Source of the DNA: Zygaena filipendulae
Taxonomy: Eukaryota; Arthropoda; Insecta; Lepidoptera; Zygaenidae
Direction: 5' to 3'
DNA length: 64,000 nucleotides
Assembly: GCA_907165275.2 (NCBI GenBank)
Contig: OU015652.1
Coordinates: 11,609,001-11,673,000 of the forward strand
Positions 23,124 through 35,560 of this stretch are shown piece after piece. The position numbers and the translations under genes were made by a program. The notes under the pieces are model-generated. The model was not told the origin of the DNA and made no database searches. It saw nothing but the letters and a program-made list of their open reading frames with translations. Positions within the stretch are counted from its first letter, which is position 1. Each line of letters begins with the position of its first letter.

Positions 23124-23527
23124 TGCCCCCTTAGCCAAGTTGACAATCCATAATCGTTATCTAAACTAATATTATAAATGGGAAAGATTTGATTCGTTGT
23201 TTGTTGGTTTGTTACGATTTAACTCAATAACTACTGACCGTTTCCAAATTACTTTCACCTATAGGAAGCTGCGGTAGTCCTAAGTGACACAGGGTATTTT
23301 TATTATCCCGAAATTCACACGAGAACTTCAAAATTAGCACGGGTGAGTCCGTGCAGAACAGCTAGCCGCTGTAGAAAACTAAGGAAGTTATCGTTATGTA
23401 ACGTGGTCACGTACAATCGTCCAATCAAAAGTACAATTTTTGGTAACCCCGCAACATGACGATAGGTTCAATAGTTTTCCATAGCGATAACGATTATAGA
23501 CTGACAACTTGACTAAGGAGGTGACAT
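23124..23527. mobile_element. MITE copy 2 carrying a nested repeat
   Basis: The left end is CCCCCTTAGCCAAGTTGACA and the right end ACGATTATAGACTGACAACTTGACTAAGG. The arm is interrupted at 23163-23366 by a CCGCGG-type dispersed repeat, after which the MITE resumes with GTAGAAAACTAAGGAAGTTA. The nesting gives the order of insertion. Confidence 0.8.
23163..23366 (+). repeat. CCGCGG-type repeat nested in a MITE
   Basis: AACTAATATTATAAATGGGA at the left, CACAGGGTATTTTTATTATC in the body and GTGCAGAACAGCTAG at the right. It splits the MITE at 23124-23527. Confidence 0.75.
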
Positions 23528-25044
23528 AGATATCGCATTCTGTTAGCTTGTGACTCGTTATAATCAAGCTCTTGTTGAACTAATCTCACTAGTAAGTTAC
23601 ATGCCAAAAACATGTAACAAATATTTTTAACGGAACTACGTATATTATTTTTATTATATTCGTTTGTTTTATTAATTATACACTCATAAGTCATGCAAAG
23701 TACACAAACTATAAATGTTATGCTCGTATAATATTGTCTCTAATATTATATTCTTGGTCACTAATGTCACTATAAAGTAGAAAACGTCCCATTAACACAG
23801 ATGCTCAGCATACTTTCATTATGTAAGATAATTAGGTTTTGTAACTACTTTTTTTATAACTGAAATATCCAATATCTCTAGCGGCTTGGCGAGAATATTA
23901 TTCCAGCTCTTCAAATTACAATATTTTTTACATTTATAAAATAAGTGTTTTGTAGTCTGTATACATTTTACTCAAGTATCTGAGCCTAGTTTGTGTGTGA
24001 CCTCAATTTGGGCTGGTTTCACACGTTCCGCACCGCTTGTATCGGTTAGGCACGACTTGTGAGTATACCTTGTATGGTATTCGCAAGTCCAGACGAGATT
24101 CAAAGCGCATTTACCACCATATGGCCAATGCTGCACTGGTCAAGGCCAAACCTTTCTGGGTCAACTCAGCGCTGAGCACCGACATTTGTGAGTCGAGTGA
24201 AACGCGGGGATGTGCATATCATGAAAACATACATTTTTGTATAAATTTGATTTTATAAAATGTGAATAGATGCTTCTTTTCAGATCATAATTTACAAAGT
24301 TGTTTGACCTCGATATAGAAAGTCATTGTTCGTTCCACTTTGGTCAGGCAGCTGAGGCACGATCATCGGTCAGATACAATTGGAAAGTGATTGATTTCAA
24401 ATAATAACAGCTGCTTTTCAATACTTGTCCGTTCGGTTTCCCGCTTATTCTTTATAACCTCCTGGTGAGCGACGGAATCAACCGTGTAATTCTGATAATG
24501 GCGAAGGAAATTACCGTTTTTCTGATACAGCTTATAGTATTAATCCAAAAAGAGACACCATTGACGGACGATCCCCTTCACGTAAAAGTAGAGGCACGGC
24601 TCATAACTGGGGGGTTATGGTATATAATATACTGTGAAAATGGTTACTTGTGTGTGCATATTCTTAGTTGTGACCAATGTTATAACAAACAAACTATAAT
24701 GTCAGAATGTGCGTTACCTCACCCCTTTGAGTATAGTATTATATTTGTGCCTTTGGTAAAAATGAGCGATTTTTTGATTTCGACACTATATATGACGTGA
24801 CGAAGAAGAGACCTTCTTCGTTAAATACTCTAAGAAACAGAAAGATGAAAATAGTGAAAATCTATCTTGAATATATTTTTTAAACTAGACCTGTACGGGC
24901 AAAGTTATACAAATGCTTGGGTGAGTGTAGATTGTAAACCAATTTGACTGGACAGGATATTACTGTCTGGGTAATTTGCGAAACACGTCAATAAGTTTTA
25001 GCGAATTGAAAATTTGATAGCGATGTAGCGCTACAAATTTTTAA

Positions 25045-26075
25045 CCGACTTCCAAAAAGGAGGATGTTCGATTGTATGTTTTTTTTTATGTTTGTTCACC
25101 GATTACTCGACAACGGTTGGACCGATTTAAAAAATTCTTTTTTGTTTGAAAGGGTATACTCTCAATTAGGTCCCATTGCCATCAAGTCGGGATCTGATGA
25201 TGGGATCTTGGAGAAATCGAGGGAACTCTTCAAAAATTATAGGCACACCTATAGCGATTTGGATATTTTTGATAGTTAATCGTTCATTTACTTTCGGAAA
25301 GCAAAATTTGAAAAAGTGGAACTGATGATGAAGACCACAGGTGGTCATCGGAACAACTCAAAAATAATACGTATTTCACGGGTTCCGATTGAAGCGATTT
25401 CGAAAATTGTTTTTCTGTTTGAAAGGGGATACTCCCAAATTGATTCCATTGTCACCAAGTCGAGATCTGATGATGGGATCTTGGAGTAATCGAGGGAACT
25501 CTTCAAAAACTATGGGTACACTTGTAGCGATTTTTGTATTTTTTATAGTAAATCGTTTCTTTGCTTTCGTAAAGCAAAATGCAAAGTGGAACTGATGATA
25601 AAGACTACAGATGGTCATCGGAACTACTCAATAATGGTTATTTCACGAGTTCCGAATCGTTAACTTTAATATGGTTTCTAAACAATTTATGCCCGTCACA
25701 ATTTATATGGGGAAGTGGAACTGATGGTGATGTACTACGAGAACTCCTCAACAATTAACGTCCCTGCGTCGGGAAAAGCAATATTTTGTAAAAGGTGATG
25801 AGCAGTTGACATTAGGCTATTGTAACTTAGAGAAATTACGAACTAAGTCACTTAAAAGCGAGAAATAAACAAAATTTTAAAAAAACAATTAAAACCGACT
25901 TCCAAAAACACCAAACTAAAAAACTAAAAATAAAAAGCTAAAAATAACATAATACTGATTTAGTCCAAAAGACAAAAGCACATGGAATATTACTATTGGT
26001 TTGTGCTACCACTGATCGGTTTGCTTTTTATTTTTAGCTTTTTAGTTTTGTGTTTTTGGAAGTCGGTTTTGTTTT
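25045..26075. repeat. ACCGACTTCCAAAAAGGAGG family repeat with internal tandem units
   Basis: It starts TTTTTAACCGACTTCCAAAAAGG and ends in an inverted pair, AACCGACTTCCAAAAACACC at 25886 and its complement TGTTTTTGGAAGTCGG near 26057. Between them are two diverged units of about 265 bases (25123-25386 and 25387-25650) sharing GATCTGATGATGGGATCTTG and AAGTGGAACTGATGATGAAG, and a partial third. The family is widespread in Lepidoptera, from memory; its class is uncertain. Confidence 0.75.
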
Positions 26076-26444
26076 TTTTGTTAAAATTTTGTTTATTTTG
26101 ATCTTTGTATTAGTTTATTTATTTTTCATTTCTGTCGGAATATTTCACACAGTAAAAGGGCTACATAAGCTTTCACGTCAACGTTATTGTGATCATAAAT
26201 TTCAATAAATTTTAATATGACTGGATCAAACGTCGTGCATCGCTTCACCAGCTATTCTCACATAGTATTGAACTCTTTACTTTTGACAGTCTCGACATAC
26301 TTTAAAAAAATACCCTATGTGTTAATCTGTTAATTTATAATTAATTTAATTTTCAAATATATTATTTAAACTTTTAACAAGAATATATTGTTAACAGGTT
26401 CTATTTGGCGTTACAGCCTGTGTTAACTAACTAATTATTAGATA

Positions 26445-26524
26445 ATATGCCCATTACAACCAATTGTAATGGGCATATTGTAATGGGCAAATTTCATGCA
26501 AGTACCCAAACTTGCATGAAATTT
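26445..26524. repeat. Two adjacent perfect hairpins
   Basis: The first has 15-base arms ATATGCCCATTACAA around CCAA (26445-26478). The second has 15-base arms AAATTTCATGCAAGT around ACCCAA (26489-26524). TGTAATGGGCA occurs again between them. Confidence 0.9.
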
Positions 26525-26621
26525 ATAATAAGAAATTGAGTCAATATTTCAAAAATAGAGCCTTAGAAAAGCGTTATCGTGAAAGATTTACTTAAAAATT
26601 TTTTAATAGTTTCCAAAATAT

Positions 26622-27030
26622 TCAACTTTTAATTTTGTGAAACGGAACGTTGCAACGAAACACCAATCACAGCCAAGCTTGACACATGACGTCACTTTTA
26701 TTTTTTTAGGAAACATTTACCTCTTTCAGAGAAGGCAAAAGAAACTAAGTGCATACAGTCAACGCATATTTTCCATTTTCTGAAGTTTTTTATTTTAAAA
26801 TGCATCGGTAAGATGCATTTCGATTCTTTACTGGAACTTTTGGAAGTAAATCGACACAGTTCAACCTTAATTTCGCTTTTGGATATTGAAGTTATCTATC
26901 TGTCAGTGTCACATTCACATGACCCTGTCAATACGACAGTGACATTTCTATCACAGATTAATAAGGCGTAGTTTTGAACTAGTGACGTCATTCCGCGTTT
27001 CGGCGGTAAGGTCTAAAGTAGGAACTTTGA
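26622..27030. mobile_element. Dispersed element (AACGTTGCAACGAAACACCA), long copy
   Basis: It shares about 260 bases with 45200-45462, including AACACCAATCACAG, GAAACTAAGTGCATACAG and CAGTTCAACCTTAATTTC. This copy continues to AGTGACGTCATTCCGCGTTT and GGCGGTAAGG. The class is unclear. Confidence 0.65.
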
Positions 27031-29216
27031 AACGCTCTATTTAATTAATTAATGCATATATATTTTTTCTTTTTCTTGCTTTTTTTAAGTAGGCCATATA
27101 TATTTAAAATAGACTGAAAAAAAAAAAATTCATACAAGTACCTTATTAGGTCTAGCACTAATTCTATGATGTAATGTTTTCCCTAATAAAGAATTTTGAA
27201 AATAATAATACTCACACCAAAAAATGAACTGTCATGTTGTAGTTGTACTTTGTTGACATTTCTAATTTACATGAATTCAAATACAAATTTTAATATATTT
27301 TTGCGTTCAGTCCCATTCATCTTCATATGACTTTATTTTGTAATATACCTAACCTACCGTAGCATAATATCATGTTCCAATTTATATGCAAACAAGAGAT
27401 GTTGCTCATGTAGCGGCAAATTTGTTGTTGCATCTTGGAATAATTTTTGTTATCCAAGTCGGTGAATCCAATCAGCCGTCTGATATGGCATGCAACAGCG
27501 AGCATTCGGTCTATGAAGCATAACGGATCGCCTGTTTGTAAATTGATTGTGTAACAAATCCTATCTCGTTATTTTGGCGTAGCTGATTAAGAACATCCTA
27601 TCCCTTGTGTATAATTAAGATTGCATGTTTTATTTCTTCTATCGTACATTTTTTACTATAGTTTTGACTTTTGACAATTAGATTGACCGCTAACTTGAGC
27701 ACATCTTTTGGAATATATCTTCAGGGAAGATTTTATAACACCCACTCATTCCCTGGTTCACATATGAAGTTATTTGGCAGGTAGATAGAATATAGGGAGT
27801 AGGTCGTCAGCTAAGAAAGGGTTTCCAACACAGAGATCTGTAGGGAATCCAAACATTCACGCCGGCGAAAAACATCTTGTGTGTATGTTATATAAAATCA
27901 TCATAACCAATATTCATCTGGTTACTGGTGGACAAAGACAAAGTTCATAAAATACGTTGAATTAATTACTGCACTTGCTAACCCGAGTCCTACCTATCTT
28001 GATTGGACACTCGTTTTTATCGTTGGCACTCGGCACATCTGCGGGACGGATATTTCAAGTGGTTGTGGAATTATTACAACTTGTCCAAATTGAATCGGCT
28101 GCACACGTGTATGCAACAGCTAGTAGTGGAGCTGGCGATAGGATTTGTTCGGTTGTCCTTCAGTTGCACATGGTGACGGCGGCGCGGCCCCTCCCGGTCC
28201 GTCGTTAGCTTGGCCTTTTACAAAACAGTTTTATCCGCGACTCTGACGGATATTGACGCGTTCGTATCGGTGATTAAATGTTACATGTTTTCAGTTTTAA
28301 CTACTTCAACATTTCGGAACAAGCAAGTGATTTTATTTGTCGAATGGTTGTATTCTGAACGGTGTGGAACTACTGTTTTACGTCTGGATCGTCGTAAGGT
28401 AATTTTACTTTTCCGTTATAAATTTGAATGAAATATACGTATGAGTAGTATTATCTATATTGTTTTCAGGTATTATTGTTAAAATCTACGTTATTATTTA
28501 ACAAACAAACCTGTCAAAATAGTTTGAAAACTGAATAGAGAAAATAGTATTTTAGGTAAAAAAAATCATAATTTAAGTAGGTAATATATTGTAAAATTAA
28601 AACAGCGGTAGGTAATTAATAAGCGAGCGAAGCGGAAGTTATGTATTTGAGATAAGTTTCTATTATACCTACTATATATACTACACAATTTACTACTTTT
28701 TAACACAAAATTACATAAACTTTTCAAAACTCTACTTACAAAACTGGTCTACAAATTGTTCTTTTAATCCTAATACAAAAATTAATTTGTTTTCTCGTTC
28801 TAATCTATTCAATATTTAACCGAGGAATCGTTACGGTGGTTACCTAACTTAGAGACACCAGAAAACATTCTGTAAAAATGACATGCTAAAAATCGATGTC
28901 AGTCTGAACTTTGCCATGGTTTCATTAGGTAGGTAGGTATATCGCCGTGCAATCACAGTGTTGTGAGGGCGAAGTTTATGGGATTTGTGGGGGAGGCAGT
29001 GTTTATTTGAATAATACCACTGTTGACTGTGACAACACGTTCGCCCCTTCTTCTGTAAACATCTAAAATAGCTGACACTTGTATAACTTCATCTGTGTCT
29101 CAATGAGTTTAAAGAGATACATTAATTCTCCTCTTATTTTGATTTCGTATCTTTAAAATATATCGCTTCATTTACGGCCGCTTATGGCATAGCAAACTAA
29201 TTATGTTCGTGCAATA
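27031..29216. other. No gene seen; GC-rich patch at about 28140-28215
   Basis: The patch GGTGACGGCGGCGCGGCCCC stands out in AT-rich DNA, and a donor-like AAG|GTAATT lies near 28399. It could be an untranslated exon, but there is no direct support. Confidence 0.4.
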
Positions 29217-29330
29217 ATGACGTTTGGGGTCGCTGGGACGGCGCGGCGCGGGCGGGCCACGTCTCGCTGGGGAGTCGCGACTCGCGTCGGATGGGGCGGA
29301 CTTTATATGGGACGCGGGTATGTTCTGGCA
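29217..29330 (+). promoter_or_regulatory. GC-rich island, candidate promoter or untranslated first exon
   Basis: An isolated stretch of high GC with many CpG (GACGGCGCGGCGCGGGCGGG) in AT-rich DNA, ending in a good donor, GACGCGGGTATGTTC. It lies about 8 kb upstream of the coiled-coil start on the same strand. Nothing else connects the two. Confidence 0.3.
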
Positions 29331-29965
29331 ATTTACTTTAACATGCGGGCTTTGCGTTTATTACATCCATCTAGGCTACAGCTCGGAGCCAAAAATATGA
29401 TCTTAACAAAGCATACACATTTTATAATATTATTATAGAGAGTAGAGATATATTAATTTAAAGGAAAAAATATATTTATATATTATTATAATTGCATTTT
29501 TTGTAGCATAAACATGCTGCTGTCACAAATAAGAAAACGTACATTTTAAGAAACAAATCATTTCAAATCCATGAAAAAAAAATAAGCCAAGTGTCCTAGA
29601 CCATGGACAATTGGATAATAAAGGATTCCGTTGTGGGAAAGAATGTTCACGGTTAAAAATGTAAAGTTAGTAACTTAAGTAATAAAGATTATAACTTAAC
29701 ATATTTGCATTTTAAACAACTTCAAAATGTTTCAAAGTTTTCCACCTTTGTAGTTAATAGTTAGAGGGATCTCTTTTTACGACTTTAGAAGCGTATATCT
29801 AACTCGACTTGACTAAAAAAGTCGCTATGAAACGGCATTATGATTTTTAAAGACCTATCTAAAGTTCCAACCAAACACATTAATTTAGGTAAACTGACTA
29901 CCGTATAACAATTATTTTCATCTTTCAGTTACATATTATACGGATTGCCACCCATATTTGGACGC

Positions 29966-30189
29966 AGATAAGCAATAACATGTTAACCCACAAAACAAAG
30001 TTATTGATTCAGAACGATTTATTGAGAGTGAGAGATCGTTTTTTAGTTTTGTGTATACCTTATTACATTGTTTAAATATGTAACTAAATATTGAACATAA
30101 AAAATGTTGGCACAAAATGGCGCTATAATTTTAAAACTTTAATTTACTCCAAATTTCTCCAGTGTGGGTTAACACACTATTGCTTATCT
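29966..30189. mobile_element. Short foldback MITE (AGATAAGCAATA ends)
   Basis: The ends are AGATAAGCAATAACATGTTA and TAACACACTATTGCTTATCT. A truncated relative lies at 42655-42730. Confidence 0.7.
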
Positions 30190-31115
30190 ATATCCATTTG
30201 TTTTTTTTTTGTAATTTCATTATACCTTTGTAGGCTTTGTATAGCGGTTTATAGGACATAGAATAATATGCACCTTCCATTCCAATTTCACCTTAAAGTG
30301 CCAATAGTCGCCGAATAAAATAACTGTTGCATACTGCATACGGACAGACGAAAATTATAAGAGGTTTTCGTTTCGGAACCCTAAAAACATGTTTCGGTAT
30401 CTGTTACTGTGCCCGTGGTATAAGGAAAAGTACGTTCGTTTGCCAAAGTGTATTTGCAAAAAATAATTTCTGGTCCACCCATAGAGGTAAGATAATTCTG
30501 TGGGTGCACCGGTAGACCCTAGTAGTGGATCTAAGTCGAAGAAAGAAAGAAAGAATAATTTAAGCAAGATGAGACACAACACAAATGAACATACACAACA
30601 ACGAACAACGAAGGACAGTTATAACTACTTAACATGATTTCAACTCATGTCCATTTGGTACTTATCTATACATCTGATTCGACGAACACACACAGCATTC
30701 CTCGAGAGCTTTTTACAGTACAGCTGTTAATACACTGCTTAGCTATTCGTACTGTGCTTGAACTGCTGACGGTCCGCTCTATATCCGGTCGCGCCCTGTC
30801 TGTTCCGTAATGGCCTAACGAAATGGTCGTACAGTTAGCATCAACAATTTAAACCTAAACAGGCCTAAACAGGCTTTGACAGTCGCTGAATCTTATTGCA
30901 ATGCCGATAAAGTTCAAATCAAAAACAATTTATAATACAGTTTAGATGCTGACTTTACCTACGCGTGTAGAAGTGCGGTGAGCGACAGCAATCTGTCGTC
31001 ACGTCGTCGTTGCCGTATGCCTGTTAGGTTATTGGCTACCAAATACATTTATCGAATACTGGCTGGTGCCTATGGCTTCGCTCGTGGTAATGCAGATTTT
31101 GATAATCAATTTTCT

Positions 31116-31300
31116 GTCCCTTGGGAACAATACTTTTTGCAGATAAAAGGTACCCTATGCCTGTTTCTGTTCCCTGACAACGTGTATGCGAAATTTCATA
31201 TTGATTGGTTGAGTAGTTAAGGCTTGAAAGCGTAACAAACAAACAATATTTACGGAACCCTTTGTGTGCGAGTCCGACTCGCACTTGGCCGGTTTTTTTA
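31116..31300 (-). repeat. CCGCGG-related repeat with GAGTCCGACTCGCACTTGGC end
   Basis: GATAAAAGGTACCCTATGCC and ATGCGAAATTTCATATTGAT belong to the family, but the end is CGGAACCC...GAGTCCGACTCGCACTTGGC and a T run, a junction seen in another lepidopteran repeat. It may be a composite. Confidence 0.6.
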
Positions 31301-31778
31301 TAATGCTGAAGACAGCAAATGCGTTGTGGTGCGTGTTCGCACATCGGAAGTAGGTAGGTGCAGTTAGTTAGATATATGTATACCTATACGTTTTTTGAAA
31401 AATAGTACCTATATCAAAACTACTATTTAAGTAAGTACCTACCTACTGCTGTAATATGAGAAAACTAAAAAGGTTTCATTTTCCGAAACTCGCCTTAAGC
31501 AGGAATTTTTGGCTAATACTAGTAATATTGCTAAACTGTACGAACAATTTATTAGCTGGTAAGTTGCTGTCCTCATTTTATGCGTTAAAAATACCATTTC
31601 ATAAAAATGATGGCAAATAAAAACGTTTGCTAAAGTCTAAACTAACATCCGGCTGGCGTTGAACCCGCGACTGCAGGCGGCTGTACCCTGTAACGTAGGA
31701 GTGACACGGTGCGATGACCTTTCCGCAAAACGACGTGTTTTACGACGTGCTGTAACAAAAACAGGACTCTAGTTTAAT

Positions 31779-31990
31779 TATGGATGGTTTCATTCGCATT
31801 AATTAAAGAGTTCCCGCAAGAATTTCGGCATAAAAGAACCCTGTGTCCTTTTCTGTATCTCTGACAACGTAAGCAAAGTTTCATGATGTTTGGTTGAGCA
31901 TTTAAATCGTGAAAAAGTAAGTTCTCGCATAGTATGGATGGAGTAATTAGCTCGTATAGTTTCAATGTTACCCGGGTTATATTATACGCG
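31779..31990 (-). repeat. CCGCGG-type repeat, degraded
   Basis: GAGTTCCCGCAAGAATTTCG, then AACCCTGTGTCCTTTTCTG. Ends are unclear. Confidence 0.6.
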
Positions 31991-32827
31991 GGAATTTTGT
32001 TGTTCTCCCTCTCTTCTCTTTAACGTACCCAAATACAAGTTAACACGAGACCTGCAGCGTCGCGCGTCGGGCCCCTTCGTTCCCGGTTTATGCTGATTCC
32101 GTGCTGAGCTGTTTGCCATTTTGTTGCGACACGCTGTTTGGGCCACTTTTTGTTATAGCATATTATTTAGGTACTTATCGCTGTTTACAGTTGTCGTAAA
32201 GATTATTATTATGTGTTATTAATAAATACGACAACTGTTTTGTTTCGTCGGTTTCATTTCATTTCAAGTTTCATTCAAAACTGTCCAGTAGCTTTTGCCT
32301 GATGCGAGTTCAAAAAACCGACAAACAGATAAAAAAATTCAAAAAATCAAAATTAAAAAAACCGACAAACAGATAAAAAAATGTCCGCGGTTCCACACGC
32401 GTGCTATGTTTTTATATAACTAATTTTTGTCTGCCATCCGATTTAAATGAAACAAAGCCTATAAATGTTCCTCTAAGCTTATCTTAATCTACCTGTGAAA
32501 ACCGCATGATAATCCTTTCAGTAATTCAAGAGATTAGCGCTAACAGACACGCGGATTCTACTCTTTTATAGTAATAAATAGATGTATTCGACGGTACCTG
32601 TACTGCTAATATAATGTTTTATAATTTTAATTTTGCGTGTCGGTGTGTGTAGAGAATCTAAAGATATAAAAGATACAAATTGTAAAATAGGTACCTATTA
32701 CGTACCAAAACGTGATGATAAATTAAAATCTTATTTTGAAGATGACGTAAACCTACAGGATAATAAATCAGTGCTAATGATACGCCTGAGGTGCTTTTTA
32801 TGATCTCAGTAAATACTATACATACTT

Positions 32828-33066
32828 ACCGCCGCACTCAGAGTCGACTTTAATGATTACTTAGTTAAGTATGGATTTTTAAAACAAAATTGCCGCAATC
32901 AGACAAGTTTAATAAATTAATGTTAATTGGTATTTAACTAATTAAGTTACATCTCATTAAATGCCAATTAACATTAATTTACTGAACGTCTCTGATTGCG
33001 ACAGTTTTGTTTCAAAAATCTATACTTAACTAAGTAATCATTAAAGTCGACTCTGAGTGCGGCCGT
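32828..33066. mobile_element. Long foldback MITE (near-palindrome), copy 1
   Basis: Arms of about 110 bases start GCCGCACTCAGAGTCGACTT and meet in an AT-rich centre. Nearly the whole element is self-complementary. A second copy lies at 56119-56356. Confidence 0.85.
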
Positions 33067-35405
33067 TAGTACATAAGCAGGCGCGATTCTTTAACGCGAT
33101 TTACAAAGTGGTAATCGAGTTTTGATTAGGTACGTTTATTCAAAAGTTTTTTTTTTCTATAGCCAATACATTTAATAGGCGTATTAAAGGTAATCGTACA
33201 TCTTATACGAAAGCTCCAACGGAAGTTGCCGGTAACCAAAAATAGTAAGAACTTTAGTGATTTTGCAGTGTCTTTGATGGTCAAATGTTGTGTTTGATTT
33301 CCATATTTTCTCTATGATAACAAATGTTTCTGCGATAGAAATTGTTTAAAAAGTTTCAACTTGTGGTTTCAATAAGTACTTATTTACTCTTGGAACCTTG
33401 TAAGGCAGTAATAACTGGAAACAAAAACTATTTTGTGGCATATAGGTAATTATTAGAAACAAAAAACCTCCATAATTGGATGCCCGAATGAAATTAAGCT
33501 TATCTTACCTGTTAATTAAAATGTTTTTACATCTACTTCGTTTATGTATAATTTCTACAAAAAATGTTGATTGCATTAATATCGAATAACCGATCGATTA
33601 GATGTATTATTATAATAAATTATCTACTTACGTCTGTTAGTTATAAAAATATCCATATCGGGTGTGCTTAGTTACGATCGCATATTTAGTTATAGTTATT
33701 TAAATACCACTCCATAGAATTAGTAGAACCGCAGTGTGGTGGAAAAAGCCTACTCGGTATGTCTCGGCACGAAGTTAGGTACGCGCCACTCACACACACA
33801 TCGATGGTTTTTGAAATTTCATTTAAACGCAGTTTTGGATTAGTAATGCTCTATGTGTGTCATCTCTACTATCCATAATATAAGGAACCTATTTCGCTAT
33901 AGGTTTTCACGTACAAATTTTGCTCGTGGGAACAGTGGGTCAACGTGGGTAAGCTTATTGTTCTCACATATAATTGAAAATTGAGTTATTACTAATATTA
34001 TAACTTTAGACTGACAGAGCGTGCTACTGGAGAGTTTGTTGCGCAGCTTCTTCTCTGCAGCCATAGCAGTAGGAAGCTGTGAAGGGTGGATATTTTATGG
34101 GTGCTGTCATAATAAATGTAATTTTATTGACGCCAAAAAGAGCCACATTATGGGCCAAATTTTAATACTAATTTGGTGTTCTACACAGTTGGTAATAAGA
34201 AACCGCTCGGTAAACAAGTACCGAGCTGAAAGTCCATTAAGGTGTTCTAGACGACTCGCTGAATCACCGTCCGTCAATATGTCAACGGCAGAGAGCCGTA
34301 TAGGCTTGCTAGCTAATCCTTCTCTACAATCAATACTTGCAAAGATAAATTTTAATATTCAAGTGTTGAGAGTATATTTTTATGCTTTGAAATTAATATT
34401 TAGTATTTTCATATTTTTAAGTGTTTTCGCTTGAAGTGGTTCGAAAAATTGTGTTCGATACGGTACTTTCGAAAACTTGTCAGTTAATTGCCTAAATTTT
34501 GTTGACTTACAATTTACACGAACCTACATATTTAATTTGTAAGTTATTCTAAGCGAGATAACAAACGTTTGGATGAAGCTGACATCGTGTTTTCTTTACA
34601 ATTTTTAAAGCTGATTTCTAAAAGCGCATGTTTGTGTCGAGGAAACACTGAGTGATGTGATGGTGATGTGTGCCTTTTCAAACATGAAATATGGTAATTG
34701 CACATATTATAGTACAAACATCAAAAATTAAAACTCATTGCAGTATTTTAAACTATGAAGATATGTATCTACAAAATGCTAATCTGCAGATGGACATCTG
34801 CCAAATAGCTTGTTATACCTACGCTGCCTGGAGAGATGTCTACCGAAACAAGAACGTTGCTAGACCATATCGACCCAAAGTTGACATAAACTTACGTAAT
34901 TGCAGTTTTTAAGAATTGAAACATTTCATCTAAAGGCACGATCAGTAAAAGATATCTCTTTATATTAAGCTGTACAAAAATGTACTACTCAGTTGTTGAT
35001 GTTTTTTTCTGTATTCAAAGCGCCCTTTGATGTTAATGTACCGTTGCTTTAACAATGGCAATTGCTACATTACCAAAAGAGTAGTTCATGAAACGTGATC
35101 GGCTTGTTCAATGCCAATTAAAGATAACTAGATCCGGAATAAGCTTAATGTAAAAAAGCCTTTTTTGTATTACGAATGCACTCAAACAAGTTTCTCCTTT
35201 AGAAACACTGTACATGTAGGCGGTGCTAATTTGTGACCGGCTGAGTGGAAAATTCAGCAGGTTCACCAATGGGTGAAAGACAAACGTGCTTACGATAAAC
35301 AATCTATGTTAATGCTTATGTATATGATTGGTTTTACATTATAACTTCAGTATCATAGTTGATCATCGAATATATAGCGATGACAGCCAATAACATTATA
35401 CGTAT

Positions 35406-35560
35406 TGATGATAGCTATACTGTTGGACTGTTCGAATCATACGCCACAAGGCGGGGGTTCAAATCCAACCATGAGCTTAAGCTGTTGGTCAAGGAAAACA
35501 TGGGGAGAAAGCCATAGCATGGTGGTAGGGCACTTTCTTTTGCCCGGCTGGCTAACCACA
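35406..35560 (+). mobile_element. Possible tRNA-derived SINE fragment
   Basis: A B-box-like GGTTCAAATCC at 35457-35467 is preceded by a weak A-box-like stretch about 45 bases upstream and followed by a body with TGGTAGGGCACTTTCTTTTG. It does not fold into a full tRNA. Confidence 0.45.

Larger units (their letters stand above)
20190..25044. other. No gene seen; a few unassigned short open frames
   Basis: Minus-strand open frames at 20880-21180 and a moderately GC-rich plus-strand patch at 24020-24220 look a little coding-like but match nothing I recognise. The nested MITE at 23124-23527 is the only clear element. Confidence 0.5.

Noticed and set aside
34021..34434. 137-codon plus-strand open frame
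   Set aside because: It starts at a GTG, has no recognised domain and has an AT-rich tail typical of random open sequence.
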